Positions 9,583-18,436 of a stretch of 64,000 bases of DNA are shown here, piece after piece. The position numbers and the translations under genes were made by a program. Numbering within the stretch: the stretch's first letter is position 1; every line of letters begins with the position of its first letter. Location: contig NZ_VOGY01000003.1 in NCBI RefSeq assembly GCF_008033385.1, positions 62,001-126,000 on the forward strand, in the 5' to 3' direction. The notes below the pieces were generated by a model. It was not told where the DNA came from. It did not search any database and was given only the letters and a program-made list of their open reading frames with translations. The DNA is from Algibacter pacificus (GTDB lineage Bacteria > Bacteroidota > Bacteroidia > Flavobacteriales > Flavobacteriaceae).

Positions 9583-9641
9583 TTTAAAAAAATAATCTAA
9601 CCAAGCTTAATTAAGCACCAAAAAAACACATTAATTAAACA

Positions 9642-11513
9642 TTACCTACCCATATAAACAAGCAAAACAGAAATATCATTTGGAGATACCCCACTAATTC
9701 TTGACGCTTGAGACACGGTAGTTGGTTGTACTTTTCTAAGCTTTTCACGAGCTTCAAAACTCATAGATTTAATCTGAGAGTAATCAAAATTAGCTGGTAT
9801 TTTTACATATTCTAAACGCGAAAGTTTATCTGCATTCACCTTTTCTTTTGCAATATATCCAGAATATTTAACTTGAATTTCCGTCTGTTCGATCACTTCC
9901 CTATCCAAATTATTTTCTTGAATATACGCCTCAACACTTTCAACTTTACGTATATCATCCATATCAATATTAGGCCTTGCAAACACCTTAAAAAGTTTTC
10001 CTGATTGATTGACTGTAGACGATTTTTTAGATTCTAATATCGGATTTATTTCTTCCGGCTTTACACTTTGTGTCTCAAAAAAGCTTACAAATTTCTCCGC
10101 AGCTTCATGCTTTTCTTCCATACGTTTTAAACGTTTTTCAGAAGCTAAACCTAATTCAAATCCTTTTGGTGTTAATCGAATATCCGCATTATCCTGACGT
10201 AAAAGCGTTCTATATTCAGCACGAGATGTAAACATTCTATAAGGTTCTTCCGTTCCTTTAGTTATTAAATCATCCACCAACACACCTATATAAGCCTCGT
10301 CTCTTTTCAAAGTAAACGCATCCCTTTCCTGAGTTTTTAATGCTGCATTTATACCAGCCATTAAACCTTGAGATGCTGCTTCTTCATACCCCGTAGTTCC
10401 ATTAATTTGACCAGCGAAATACAAGCCTTCAACCAACTTCGTTTCCAACGTATGTTTTAATTGCGTTGGCGGAAAATAATCGTATTCAATAGCATAACCA
10501 GGTCTAAAGAATTTTACATTCTCAAAACCAACCACAGATCGTAAAGCTTTAAATTGAACATCCTCCGGCAACGATGTTGAAAACCCATTTACATAAACCT
10601 CACAGGTATTCCAACCTTCCGGTTCAATAAATAATTGATGACGATCCTTATCAGCAAAACGATTAATTTTATCTTCAATAGACGGACAATATCTTGGCCC
10701 TAAACTTTTAATTCTACCGTTAAACATAGGCGATCTATCAAACCCTTCACGTAGTAAATCGTGAACCTCAAGACTCGTATAAGTCATGTGGCAAGACCGT
10801 TGTTTTTCTAATGGTTTTGTAATATCCAAATAAGAAAACTTCTCAGGGTTAGCATCACCAGGTTGCTCTGTCATTTTAGAGAAATCTAAACTTCTACCAT
10901 CCACTCTTGGAGGAGTTCCTGTTTTCATTCTACCAGACTCAAAACCTAATTCAACAAGTTGTTCTGTAATTCCAGTAGCAGCCCTTTCACCTGCTCTACC
11001 TCCACCAAAATTCTTATCCCCAATATGAATAAGACCATTTAAAAAAGTCCCATTTGTAAGCACTACCGACTTTGCTTTTATTTCAATTCCGAGTGATGTT
11101 TTTACACCAACCACCTTATGATTTTTAACCAATAATCCAGAAACCATATCTTGAAAAAAATCAAGATTAGGAGTCCCCTCCAACATCATTCTCCAATCCT
11201 CAGCAAAGCGCATTCTATCACTTTGAACCCTTGGACTCCACATTGCGGGTCCTTTAGATTTATTCAACATTTTAAATTGAATCGCCGATGTATCGGAAAC
11301 AATCCCGCTGTATCCACCAAGCGCATCTATCTCTCGAACAATTTGCCCTTTAGCAATTCCGCCCATAGCAGGATTACAAGACATCTGAGCGATGTTTTGC
11401 AAGTTCATGGTAACCAACAGTGTTTTACTTCCCATATTAGCAGCAGCGGCTGCCGCTTCGCTTCCTGCGTGCCCTGCACCAACTACTATAACATCATAAA
11501 CATCATTAAACAT
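9642..11513 (-). CDS. mnmG: tRNA uridine-5-carboxymethylaminomethyl modification enzyme MnmG (GidA)
   Basis: FAD protein that, with MnmE, installs the cmnm5 group on the wobble uridine of certain tRNAs. I start at the ATG at 11513 (623 residues), preceded by AGAGG at a good distance. An upstream start at 11558 would run the reading frame through the parS palindrome. The FAD motif GAGHAG is at residues 12-17; SCNPAMGGIAKGQIVRE, the GTFLNGLIHIG segment and the C-terminal ISGVSPNDISVLLVY are diagnostic. Length is normal. parS-like sites flank both ends of the gene. Confidence 0.97.
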   Translation of the reverse strand: MFNDVYDVIVVGAGHAGSEAAAAAANMGSKTLLVTMNLQNIAQMSCNPAMGGIAKGQIVREIDALGGYSGIVSDTSAIQFKMLNKSKGPAMWSPRVQSDRMRFAEDWRMMLEGTPNLDFFQDMVSGLLVKNHKVVGVKTSLGIEIKAKSVVLTNGTFLNGLIHIGDKNFGGGRAGERAATGITEQLVELGFESGRMKTGTPPRVDGRSLDFSKMTEQPGDANPEKFSYLDITKPLEKQRSCHMTYTSLEVHDLLREGFDRSPMFNGRIKSLGPRYCPSIEDKINRFADKDRHQLFIEPEGWNTCEVYVNGFSTSLPEDVQFKALRSVVGFENVKFFRPGYAIEYDYFPPTQLKHTLETKLVEGLYFAGQINGTTGYEEAASQGLMAGINAALKTQERDAFTLKRDEAYIGVLVDDLITKGTEEPYRMFTSRAEYRTLLRQDNADIRLTPKGFELGLASEKRLKRMEEKHEAAEKFVSFFETQSVKPEEINPILESKKSSTVNQSGKLFKVFARPNIDMDDIRKVESVEAYIQENNLDREVIEQTEIQVKYSGYIAKEKVNADKLSRLEYVKIPANFDYSQIKSMSFEAREKLRKVQPTTVSQASRISGVSPNDISVLLVYMGR

Positions 11514-11539
11514 GCTTTTCCTCTTTTTTAAACTTGTAG

Positions 11540-11555
11540 TGTTCCACGTGGAACA
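11540..11555. promoter_or_regulatory. parS-like ParB-binding palindrome 2
   Basis: TGTTCCACGTGGAACA is a perfect 16-bp palindrome of the parS form, 27 bases upstream of the mnmG start. With the site at 9567-9582 it brackets mnmG. Confidence 0.9.
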
Positions 11556-11598
11556 CAAATATTATTATCTTGAAATTTTATTTCTGAAAGGGACTTTA

Positions 11599-12009
11599 CT
11601 ACTGAATTAAATTCAAATAATACTCCTCCTTTTCACGCATTAAAGCCGCGTCGGATTCCGTCTTATCTTTATATCCACAATAATGCAAAACACCATGAAC
11701 CATAACACGATTTAATTCTGAAAGAAATTCAACTTCAAAATCCTTAGCGTTATCAATAACCCTTTCTACAGAAATAAAGATATCGCCTTGTATAATTTTA
11801 CCAACCGAATAATCAAAACTAATCACATCTGTTAATGTGTCGTGATCCAAAAACTCCACATTCAACTTATGCAAATATTCATCATCACAAAACACATAAT
11901 TTATTTCTTCCAACTTAAAACCTTCGTTCGCGATGGCTTCAATAATCCAATTAGAAATCTTTTCCTCGTCTTCTAATTTAAAATCTATTTCGTAATTAAA
12001 ATTAATCAT
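11599..12009 (-). CDS. ybeY: Endoribonuclease YbeY (16S rRNA 3' processing)
   Basis: Single-strand metal-dependent RNase for 16S rRNA maturation and ribosome quality control. The 136-residue protein shows the core motif HGVLHYCGYKD. The first two Zn ligands are His; the third position of the usual HGxLHLxGYDH is Asp here, a substitution I believe is common in Bacteroidota. The start codon overlaps the end of the upstream DUF4175 gene (8 bases shared), indicating translational coupling. Confidence 0.93.
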   Translation of the reverse strand: MINFNYEIDFKLEDEEKISNWIIEAIANEGFKLEEINYVFCDDEYLHKLNVEFLDHDTLTDVISFDYSVGKIIQGDIFISVERVIDNAKDFEVEFLSELNRVMVHGVLHYCGYKDKTESDAALMREKEEYYLNLIQ

Positions 12010-15000
12010 TGCTTTGCTTAAAATATTCTTGAACCTTCTTTTTGTAAATTTGCTGCAAAGGTAAGCTTTGTCTATTCAATATTTCAGTTGTATTAAAATA
12101 TTGTTTTGCGCTAGGTATTTCACTATTAGTTCCATTATTAAACTCACCTTTATTTGTTTCGGATTCGCGTTTATTTTCTTCTCCTTGCTGAAAACTAGCT
12201 TTATCTAATTTTAATAGTTGATGTTGTAACTGCATCATCTTTTGCAAGGTTCCATCGTTAAAACCTTTATTTAATAATTCCAATTCTATATCTTCCATTT
12301 GCTTAACAAGCTTATCACCCTCACCGCCTTTACCAGACTCTCCTTCTTTATCTAGTTGCTCTTCCAATGCTTGACGTAATTGTTGCTGCTGCTGATAAAT
12401 TTTAAAAAGCTCCCCATTTAAATCTTCACTATCACCTGCTTCACCTTCTCCTTTAGATTTTTCCTTCTCTCCTTTTCCATCGTCACCTTCTCCTTCATTC
12501 TTGCCCTCTCCTTCTTTTTTATCTTCACCATCTTTAGGCTTTTTTCCTTTTTCTTTTTTCATTCCTTCTCCCATCATTTTATTCAGTTCCTCTTGACTCA
12601 TAATAATATCAGGTAATTGTATATCTCCATTTTGTCCCTTACCCAAAGACATGCTCATATTCTGTTGCAAATTATCGAGTGTGTTACTTAAAAAGTCTGC
12701 CAAATTATTGGCAGCCGTAACCGCGAATTGCTGGTTAGACACCCCTTGATACAATTGATTCTCCGCTAACAATTCCATGGCTTTATCCATATTGTAATAC
12801 ACCTCCGTAATTTCTTTATTTACTTTCTCGGACAATTTAGGCTGGCGCAAAGAAAGCGCAAACAAACTATCGTCTACATGCTCAAAATTTTCCTTTAAAT
12901 CATTTTGTTTTTTTAAGTATGAAGCGAATTTGTTATGATTCACTTCAATAGATTTAAAGTTATTCATTAAGGCTTCTTGATCAAAAGAGAACAACACTAA
13001 ATTATCCAAAATCTGACGAAGCATTTCTACATCTTCTTGTATTTGTTCACCCTGCATGCCACTCATGGCCGCACCCATTTTCATACCCATTTGTTTCATT
13101 TTTTGAGCAGCATTCTTTTGACTTTTTTTCGCATCATTGGAGTTTTCACTTGGAGCATCGGAAGGTTGATCTTCTGGTTTATCTCCCCCATTTTCACCTT
13201 GCTTTTCTTGCTCCTTTTTATCTAACGCTTCCAAAGCTTTCTTCTGTTCGTTCTCAATTTCCTCTTCATCCAACTCATCACGCGGCACTTCCATTGGTTT
13301 TTTTAAAGCCTTACCCTCCTCTTCAAGATTTTCAATTTCCTTCTTAAAATCTTCAAAGGCTTTATTCAATTCCTCTTGCTTTTCCTTAGTATTCTCTTCA
13401 TCTGGTTTATTCGCCAACTCTTCTTGCTTCTTTGCCAAATCCAACAAATCATCCTTTAGCTTTTCAAGTTTCTTTTCAACATAAAAACGTTTGGTTAATT
13501 CTAGTAACTGCTCTAAACTTTTCTTCTTATTTTTATTCTGTTTAGCCAGTTCGTCCAACTTGTTTACCAATTCCTCTTTACTTAATTTTTCTTCGAGCTT
13601 CTTTAATTCTTCTAACAGTTTTTCATCCTGTTTTAGTTGTTCTTCATTATCTTTTAAGCGCTTTTTTAAATCTTCTTTAAACTGATCTTCTTTAGGATTC
13701 TCTTTTTGAAATTCCTCCAAATTTTCTTTCAACTTCTTATTGAAATTTTTCATCATTTCGTCCTGCTCTTTCTGACGCTTAAAAAATGATTCTAATTTTT
13801 TCTTATCATTAAAATTTAAAGTCGATTTCTCTTTTTGAGTTTTCGTTAATTCCTCTAACTGCTTATCTTGTTTTTCGAAATTCTCTAAAGACTTGTTTAA
13901 ATCCTGAATTCCTTCCTTCTGTTCCTCCAGTTGTTTTTGCTCTTCTTCCTCTTTAGTCCGTTTTCTATACGAAAAAACCTTGCTTTTTGTACTTTTATAG
14001 CTATTAACAACATCATTATCAGTGACTTGAAAATATAAACTATAAGAAATACCCGCTTCAATCAGTAAATTATCAGGAAAAGCACTAATAAACGATCCGA
14101 TATTAGAATTATTTATAGGAATATTCTCAACTTGTTTATTTTTCTCATTTTCCGAAGGATAATAAATTAATTCTAATTTACTAAACCCATAATCGTCGCT
14201 CACCTGTCCATAAAAATATAAACTCTGCAAATCCACAGAATCCGTTTCAACTTTCACCCGTAATTCTGGAAATTCATCTTTAACCACATGTATATTAAAA
14301 GCTAGGTTCTCATAATTCTTTAAATCTGCGTTGCTCGTGCTTAGCGTATATTCAAAATTTTTAAATATTTTTTGTTTTGCGCCAAATACGCCAGCGGCCA
14401 TTTTTTCAAAATTTAAGGTATCCTTAGAAAATAAATGTACAGCATTGGTCGATTTTGTATTTAGCCTCCAACTAATTTCTGTGCCTTCAGGTACCGTTGC
14501 ATTTCCCGTACTTTTTAAAATCTGCTTTTGCTTATTCGTATAATGAGGATAATCCAAAACCATTTCGAAATCCAAAAGCGAAGGCACTTCAACCACGTTT
14601 ATGGTATACGGTCTTGATGTTACATTATTTGCTGTTAACTCAAAATCTATGTTCTCTTTAGGTTGCGAAAACACATACTCAAACTCCCCTATCCCTTTTT
14701 GTTGCAAAAAATAAGTTTCATTATTATATGTAATCTGCACACTTTCTGGCATAACATCGCCAGCGGTTTTTACTATGAGTTTAAAATCTTTATTTTCAAT
14801 AGCGTTTAAATTTTCGTTTAATACAAAAAATTCAAAAGGCGCTGGTGGTTGGTAAGCCGTTTTATAATTTACAACTCGCGTATAACTTTCGGAAAACCAA
14901 TTAAAATGCCCCGTAACAAAAGTCAGCAATAAGATTAAAATAGGAATAGCCGCATATTTTAAATACCCCAAGTTTTTTTTAAAATTTACAGCCAGTTTAA

Positions 15001-15418
15001 ACGGAATAGGATTTAACTCCAAAGATTTTTGATCGATACTCGCTAACAATAATTCGGGCTTAGAATCACTCTCATTTAGCTGAAGAACATTCAGTAATTT
15101 ATCATTCACCTCAGGAAAATGTTTTCCGATAAGTTGAGAAGCTTCTTTATAATCAATCCCTTTTTGAAGATTAAATAATTTAGCCAGCGGAAAAATGACA
15201 AACTTAACAAGCAGCGCCAATTCCACAGCAATAAATAGCCAAAACAAAATACTGCGCGCCGTGGTATTTAACCATAAAACATATTCTATAAAAAGCGTCA
15301 ATAGAAAATAAAGCAAACCAATCGCAAAGAACAAAATGATGCCTTTAAGCAGTTCGTTTATGTAAAAGCGCTTAATAAATGCTTCTAACTTACGCTGTAT
15401 ATTTTGAAAATTATTCAT
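12002..15418 (-). CDS. DUF4175 family giant membrane protein with long coiled coil
   Basis: A 1138-residue conserved Bacteroidota protein of unknown function. Visible in order: two membrane helices (about residues 20-42 and 55-77), a third (about 145-170), a beta-rich periplasmic portion (about 180-480), then a long Lys/Glu/Gln-rich coiled coil (about 480-720). A second helical block follows, and then a low-complexity stretch of Gly, Glu and Lys repeats (about 960-1030). The composition explains why several antisense reading frames stay open here; those are shadows. It shares 8 bases with ybeY and is probably transcribed with ybeY and mnmG. An envelope-stress or cell-shape role is possible but not shown. 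Confidence 0.85.
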   Translation of the reverse strand: MNNFQNIQRKLEAFIKRFYINELLKGIILFFAIGLLYFLLTLFIEYVLWLNTTARSILFWLFIAVELALLVKFVIFPLAKLFNLQKGIDYKEASQLIGKHFPEVNDKLLNVLQLNESDSKPELLLASIDQKSLELNPIPFKLAVNFKKNLGYLKYAAIPILILLLTFVTGHFNWFSESYTRVVNYKTAYQPPAPFEFFVLNENLNAIENKDFKLIVKTAGDVMPESVQITYNNETYFLQQKGIGEFEYVFSQPKENIDFELTANNVTSRPYTINVVEVPSLLDFEMVLDYPHYTNKQKQILKSTGNATVPEGTEISWRLNTKSTNAVHLFSKDTLNFEKMAAGVFGAKQKIFKNFEYTLSTSNADLKNYENLAFNIHVVKDEFPELRVKVETDSVDLQSLYFYGQVSDDYGFSKLELIYYPSENEKNKQVENIPINNSNIGSFISAFPDNLLIEAGISYSLYFQVTDNDVVNSYKSTKSKVFSYRKRTKEEEEQKQLEEQKEGIQDLNKSLENFEKQDKQLEELTKTQKEKSTLNFNDKKKLESFFKRQKEQDEMMKNFNKKLKENLEEFQKENPKEDQFKEDLKKRLKDNEEQLKQDEKLLEELKKLEEKLSKEELVNKLDELAKQNKNKKKSLEQLLELTKRFYVEKKLEKLKDDLLDLAKKQEELANKPDEENTKEKQEELNKAFEDFKKEIENLEEEGKALKKPMEVPRDELDEEEIENEQKKALEALDKKEQEKQGENGGDKPEDQPSDAPSENSNDAKKSQKNAAQKMKQMGMKMGAAMSGMQGEQIQEDVEMLRQILDNLVLFSFDQEALMNNFKSIEVNHNKFASYLKKQNDLKENFEHVDDSLFALSLRQPKLSEKVNKEITEVYYNMDKAMELLAENQLYQGVSNQQFAVTAANNLADFLSNTLDNLQQNMSMSLGKGQNGDIQLPDIIMSQEELNKMMGEGMKKEKGKKPKDGEDKKEGEGKNEGEGDDGKGEKEKSKGEGEAGDSEDLNGELFKIYQQQQQLRQALEEQLDKEGESGKGGEGDKLVKQMEDIELELLNKGFNDGTLQKMMQLQHQLLKLDKASFQQGEENKRESETNKGEFNNGTNSEIPSAKQYFNTTEILNRQSLPLQQIYKKKVQEYFKQSND

Positions 15419-15505
15419 CCTTTCTTAAAACTATTCTATACTAAAGTATTAACCCACTAAATTACAATTTTATTTTTTACAAGGTTTATAATTAGCTGTT
15501 AATTG

Positions 15506-15513
15506 TATCTTTG
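15506..15513 (+). promoter_or_regulatory. Putative -7 promoter box for gltX
   Basis: TATCTTTG fits TAnnTTTG, 74 bases before the gltX ATG, in the spacer between divergent genes. Confidence 0.5.
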
Positions 15514-15587
15514 CCCTAATTCCAAAAACAAAACCATTTCAATTAACACTTAAATGTAAAAATTTAAGCTTTACTATAAATTACAAA

Positions 15588-17099
15588 ATGACTAAAAATG
15601 TTCGTGTGCGTTTTGCACCAAGCCCAACAGGACCGCTACATATTGGTGGGGTTCGTACTGCTTTATTCAATTATTTATTCGCTAAAAAACACAATGGAAC
15701 TTTTATTTTAAGAATAGAAGATACCGACCAAAACCGTTATGTTGAAGGTGCCGAAAAATACATTATTGATGCCTTAAAATGGTGCAATATGCCATTTGAT
15801 GAAGGCCCGAACACTAACGAAAAATTTGGTCCTTACCGCCAAAGTGAACGTAAACCCCTTTATAAAGCTTACGCTGAAGAATTAATTGCTTCAGGAAATG
15901 CTTATTATGCTTTTGATACTGCCGAAGAATTAAATTTCCAAAGAAAAGATCACGAAGCCAATAAAAAAACATTTATTTATAACTGGCATAATCGTTTAAA
16001 ACTAAACAATTCATTATCGCTTAGCGCGGAAGACACTCAGGCAAAATTAGATGCTGGCGACGATTACGTGATCCGTTTTAAAAGTCCACAGGATGAAACA
16101 CTTCATCTAAAAGATATTATTCGTGGCGATATTAAAATTGATACGAATATTTTAGACGATAAAGTGTTGTTTAAAAGTGATGGTATGCCAACTTACCATT
16201 TAGCAAATATTGTGGACGATCATTTAATGGAAATCTCACACGTTATTCGTGGTGAAGAATGGTTACCGTCTTTGGCATTACACTACCAATTGTACCAAGC
16301 TTTTGGATGGGACGCGCCAGAATTTGCACACTTGCCATTAATACTAAAACCAACGGGTAAAGGAAAATTAAGCAAGCGTGATGGTGATAAATTAGGATTC
16401 CCTGTTTTTCCATTATTATGGGAAGATCCAAAAACAAACGAAATTTCTAGAGGTTATAAAGAAGATGGCTATTTTGCGGATGCCATGGTCAATTTCTTAG
16501 CCTTTTTAGGCTGGAACCCAGGAACCGAACAAGAGATTTTTAACATGGAGGAATTAATTGCTGCCTTCGACTTAAAGAAAGTAAACAAGTCTGGAGCTCG
16601 GTTTGATCCAGATAAAATAAAATGGTTTAACCACCATTATATGAAAGAACAAAATAACGACGAGTTAGCAGATATCTTTAAAAATTCAAGACCAGAATTA
16701 GCAGATATCGATACAAGCTATATTGCGATGACCGTAGATTTAATTAAAGAACGCGCCACTTTTGTTAGTGATTTTTGGGACTTAACAAGCTTCTTTTTTG
16801 TTACACCAACAGTATATGACGCTAAAGCCTCTAAAAAAGCTTTAAAAGAAGGTACAGCAGACTTAATGAACGAGGTTATAAGCCTTTTAAACGCGAATAC
16901 GCACTTTACAGTAGAAACACTTCAAACTGAAATAAAAGGTTGGATTACAAGCAACGAAATAAGCTTTGGAAAAGTTATGATGCCATTACGTTTAGCACTG
17001 GTTGGTGCTTTACAAGGCCCTGATGTTTTCGATATTATTTACATGATTGGGAAAAATGAAACCGTTAAGCGTATTGAAAATTTGATAAAAACGATATAA
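15588..17099 (+). CDS. gltX: Glutamate--tRNA ligase
   Basis: Charges tRNA-Glu with glutamate. The 503-residue class I synthetase has the HIGH-type signature HIGG at residues 18-21 within PSPTGPLHIGGVRTALFN and the KMSKS-type KLSKR at 260-264. The anticodon-binding C-terminal domain is present. Because a separate glutaminyl-tRNA synthetase is encoded at 20832-22841, this enzyme is probably discriminating (Glu only). It has its own promoter-like box and a terminator, so it is likely a single-gene unit. Confidence 0.98.
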   Translation: MTKNVRVRFAPSPTGPLHIGGVRTALFNYLFAKKHNGTFILRIEDTDQNRYVEGAEKYIIDALKWCNMPFDEGPNTNEKFGPYRQSERKPLYKAYAEELIASGNAYYAFDTAEELNFQRKDHEANKKTFIYNWHNRLKLNNSLSLSAEDTQAKLDAGDDYVIRFKSPQDETLHLKDIIRGDIKIDTNILDDKVLFKSDGMPTYHLANIVDDHLMEISHVIRGEEWLPSLALHYQLYQAFGWDAPEFAHLPLILKPTGKGKLSKRDGDKLGFPVFPLLWEDPKTNEISRGYKEDGYFADAMVNFLAFLGWNPGTEQEIFNMEELIAAFDLKKVNKSGARFDPDKIKWFNHHYMKEQNNDELADIFKNSRPELADIDTSYIAMTVDLIKERATFVSDFWDLTSFFFVTPTVYDAKASKKALKEGTADLMNEVISLLNANTHFTVETLQTEIKGWITSNEISFGKVMMPLRLALVGALQGPDVFDIIYMIGKNETVKRIENLIKTI

Positions 17100-17435
17100 C
17101 TTTAATCTAATATACGTGATAGTTCAAAGAACCTTACTATTATAAAATAGCAAGGTTTTTTTATGACATAAAAGTGGATAGCATTTTAAAAATATTAGAT
17201 TAGTTGAACCACCACAGCAATTAAAAGTAATTTAATAGTATAACTATATTCATAGCATTCTAAAATCTAAAAATAAAGCAAAATCGAAGTTTGTGTAATT
17301 CAATAATTACTTTAATAAAAGTTTTGTGTAACAAATTTAGAAAACCAATTACCAATAACTAAAGTTGCTTAAAAAAAAGAAATTTAAACAACAAAATATT
17401 GTATCTTAATCTTTTAACTTTTAAACAGAACAGCT
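17100..17435. other. Spacer between gltX and the SPFH gene
   Basis: About 340 bases holding the gltX terminator at 17130-17163. The rest is AT-rich with no ORF or RNA recognised and presumably carries the SPFH gene promoter. Confidence 0.5.
17130..17163 (+). terminator. gltX terminator
   Basis: AACCTTACTATT and AATAGCAAGGTT form a stem with one mismatch and a short loop, followed by an unbroken T run (17156-17162). Confidence 0.85.
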
Positions 17436-18368
17436 ATGAGTTTTATCGCCATTCCTTTCCTATTAATTGGAGCAATAATATTGTTCTCCTCCTTCTTTAT
17501 TGTCAAACAACAAACCGCAGCCATAATAGAGCGTTTTGGTCGCTATCAAAATATTCGTCACTCTGGTTTACAAATGAAAATACCATTGGTAGACCGTGTA
17601 GCAGGTCGATTAAGCCTTAAAATTCAACAATTGGATGTTATAGTTGAAACAAAAACTAAAGATGATGTATTTGTTCGTCTTAAAGTTTCTGTGCAATATA
17701 AAGTGATTAGAGACAAAGTTGAAGATGCCTTTTATAAACTAGATTATCCGCACGATCAAATTACAAGTTATGTCTTTGATGTGGTACGTGCCGAAGTTCC
17801 TAAAATGATTTTGGATGATGTGTTTTTGAAAAAAGACGATATCGCTATTGCTGTAAAAACAGAACTAAATGATGCCATGCAAAATTATGGTTACGATATT
17901 ATAAAAACCTTAGTCACCGATATTGATCCAGATGCCCAAGTAAAAGCAGCCATGAACCGTATTAATGCAGCCGATAGAGAAAAAACAGCTGCCCAATATG
18001 AAGGTGATGCCGCACGTATTTTAATTGTAGAACGCGCCAAAGCAGAAGCCGAAAGCAAACGTTTACAAGGACAAGGTATTGCAGATCAACGTCGTGAAAT
18101 TGCACGTGGTTTAGAAGAATCTGTAGATGTGTTAAACCGTGTGGGTATTAACAGCCAAGAAGCGTCGGCGCTTATTGTAGTTACACAACATTATGATACC
18201 CTACAAGCTGTTGGTAGCGAAACCAATAGTAACCTTATTTTATTACCCAATTCGCCACAAGCAGGTAGCAATATGCTAAACGATATGGTAGCTAGTTTTA
18301 CAGCCAGTAACCAAATTGGTGAGGCCATGAAAAATTCTAAAAATAATCCTAAAACAAAGGAAGAATAA
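17436..18368 (+). CDS. SPFH/Band 7 domain membrane protein
   Basis: Stomatin/prohibitin-type scaffold protein, likely forming oligomers on the inner membrane. The 310-residue protein has one N-terminal membrane segment (about residues 3-25), then the Band 7 core (IIERFGRYQNIRHSGLQMKIP... VSVQYKVI), a helical region rich in Ala, Glu and Arg (DREKTAAQYEGDAARILIVERAKAEAESKRLQGQG), and a disordered tail. No NfeD partner is adjacent. It is flanked by its own terminator. The family is clear, the cargo is not. Confidence 0.93.
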   Translation: MSFIAIPFLLIGAIILFSSFFIVKQQTAAIIERFGRYQNIRHSGLQMKIPLVDRVAGRLSLKIQQLDVIVETKTKDDVFVRLKVSVQYKVIRDKVEDAFYKLDYPHDQITSYVFDVVRAEVPKMILDDVFLKKDDIAIAVKTELNDAMQNYGYDIIKTLVTDIDPDAQVKAAMNRINAADREKTAAQYEGDAARILIVERAKAEAESKRLQGQGIADQRREIARGLEESVDVLNRVGINSQEASALIVVTQHYDTLQAVGSETNSNLILLPNSPQAGSNMLNDMVASFTASNQIGEAMKNSKNNPKTKEE

Positions 18369-18385
18369 CCCTACTATTATATTAC

Positions 18386-18427
18386 AAAAAAATCCTCAAG
18401 GTTCACGCTTTTGAGGATTTTTTTTTG
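18386..18427. terminator. Bidirectional terminator after the SPFH gene
   Basis: AAAAATCCTCAA (18389-18400) pairs with TTGAGGATTTTT (18412-18423), and there is a T run on one side and an A run on the other. It lies between convergent genes. Confidence 0.9.
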
Positions 18428-18436
18428 AAGCGTTTT

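Larger units (their letters stand above)
8884..9641. other. Long spacer with degenerate repeats and a parS-like site
   Basis: About 760 bases with no ORF. It holds five decayed copies of a CACTTCAAyAAGCTCA-type repeat (9016, 9091, 9204, 9344 and 9489) and a parS-like palindrome (9567-9582). It is strongly C-biased over G on the + strand: 9301-9360 has 11 C and 2 G. Confidence 0.7.

Noticed and set aside
8884-9641. Spacer between mnmG and the methyltransferase gene considered as oriC because of the adjacent parS-like sites.
   Set aside because: No DnaA-box-like cluster was seen, and C still exceeds G in spacers on both sides (5 kb and 15-25 kb), so the skew change is not here.
8884-9641. The five similar sequences considered as a CRISPR array.
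   Set aside because: Copies are degenerate, spacing is irregular (about 75-145 bases), no constant-length spacers exist and no cas genes are present.
11514-11558. Upstream start extending MnmG by 15 residues.
   Set aside because: The added frame covers the parS palindrome, and the family begins near the FAD-binding MFNDVYDVI segment.
12002-15418. Several open frames on the + strand inside the DUF4175 gene (for example near 13037, 13150, 13491, 14331).
   Set aside because: They are antisense to a long Lys/Glu/Gln-rich coiled coil whose codons keep the opposite strand open. The translations are low-complexity Phe/Leu/Ser and lack any family signal.
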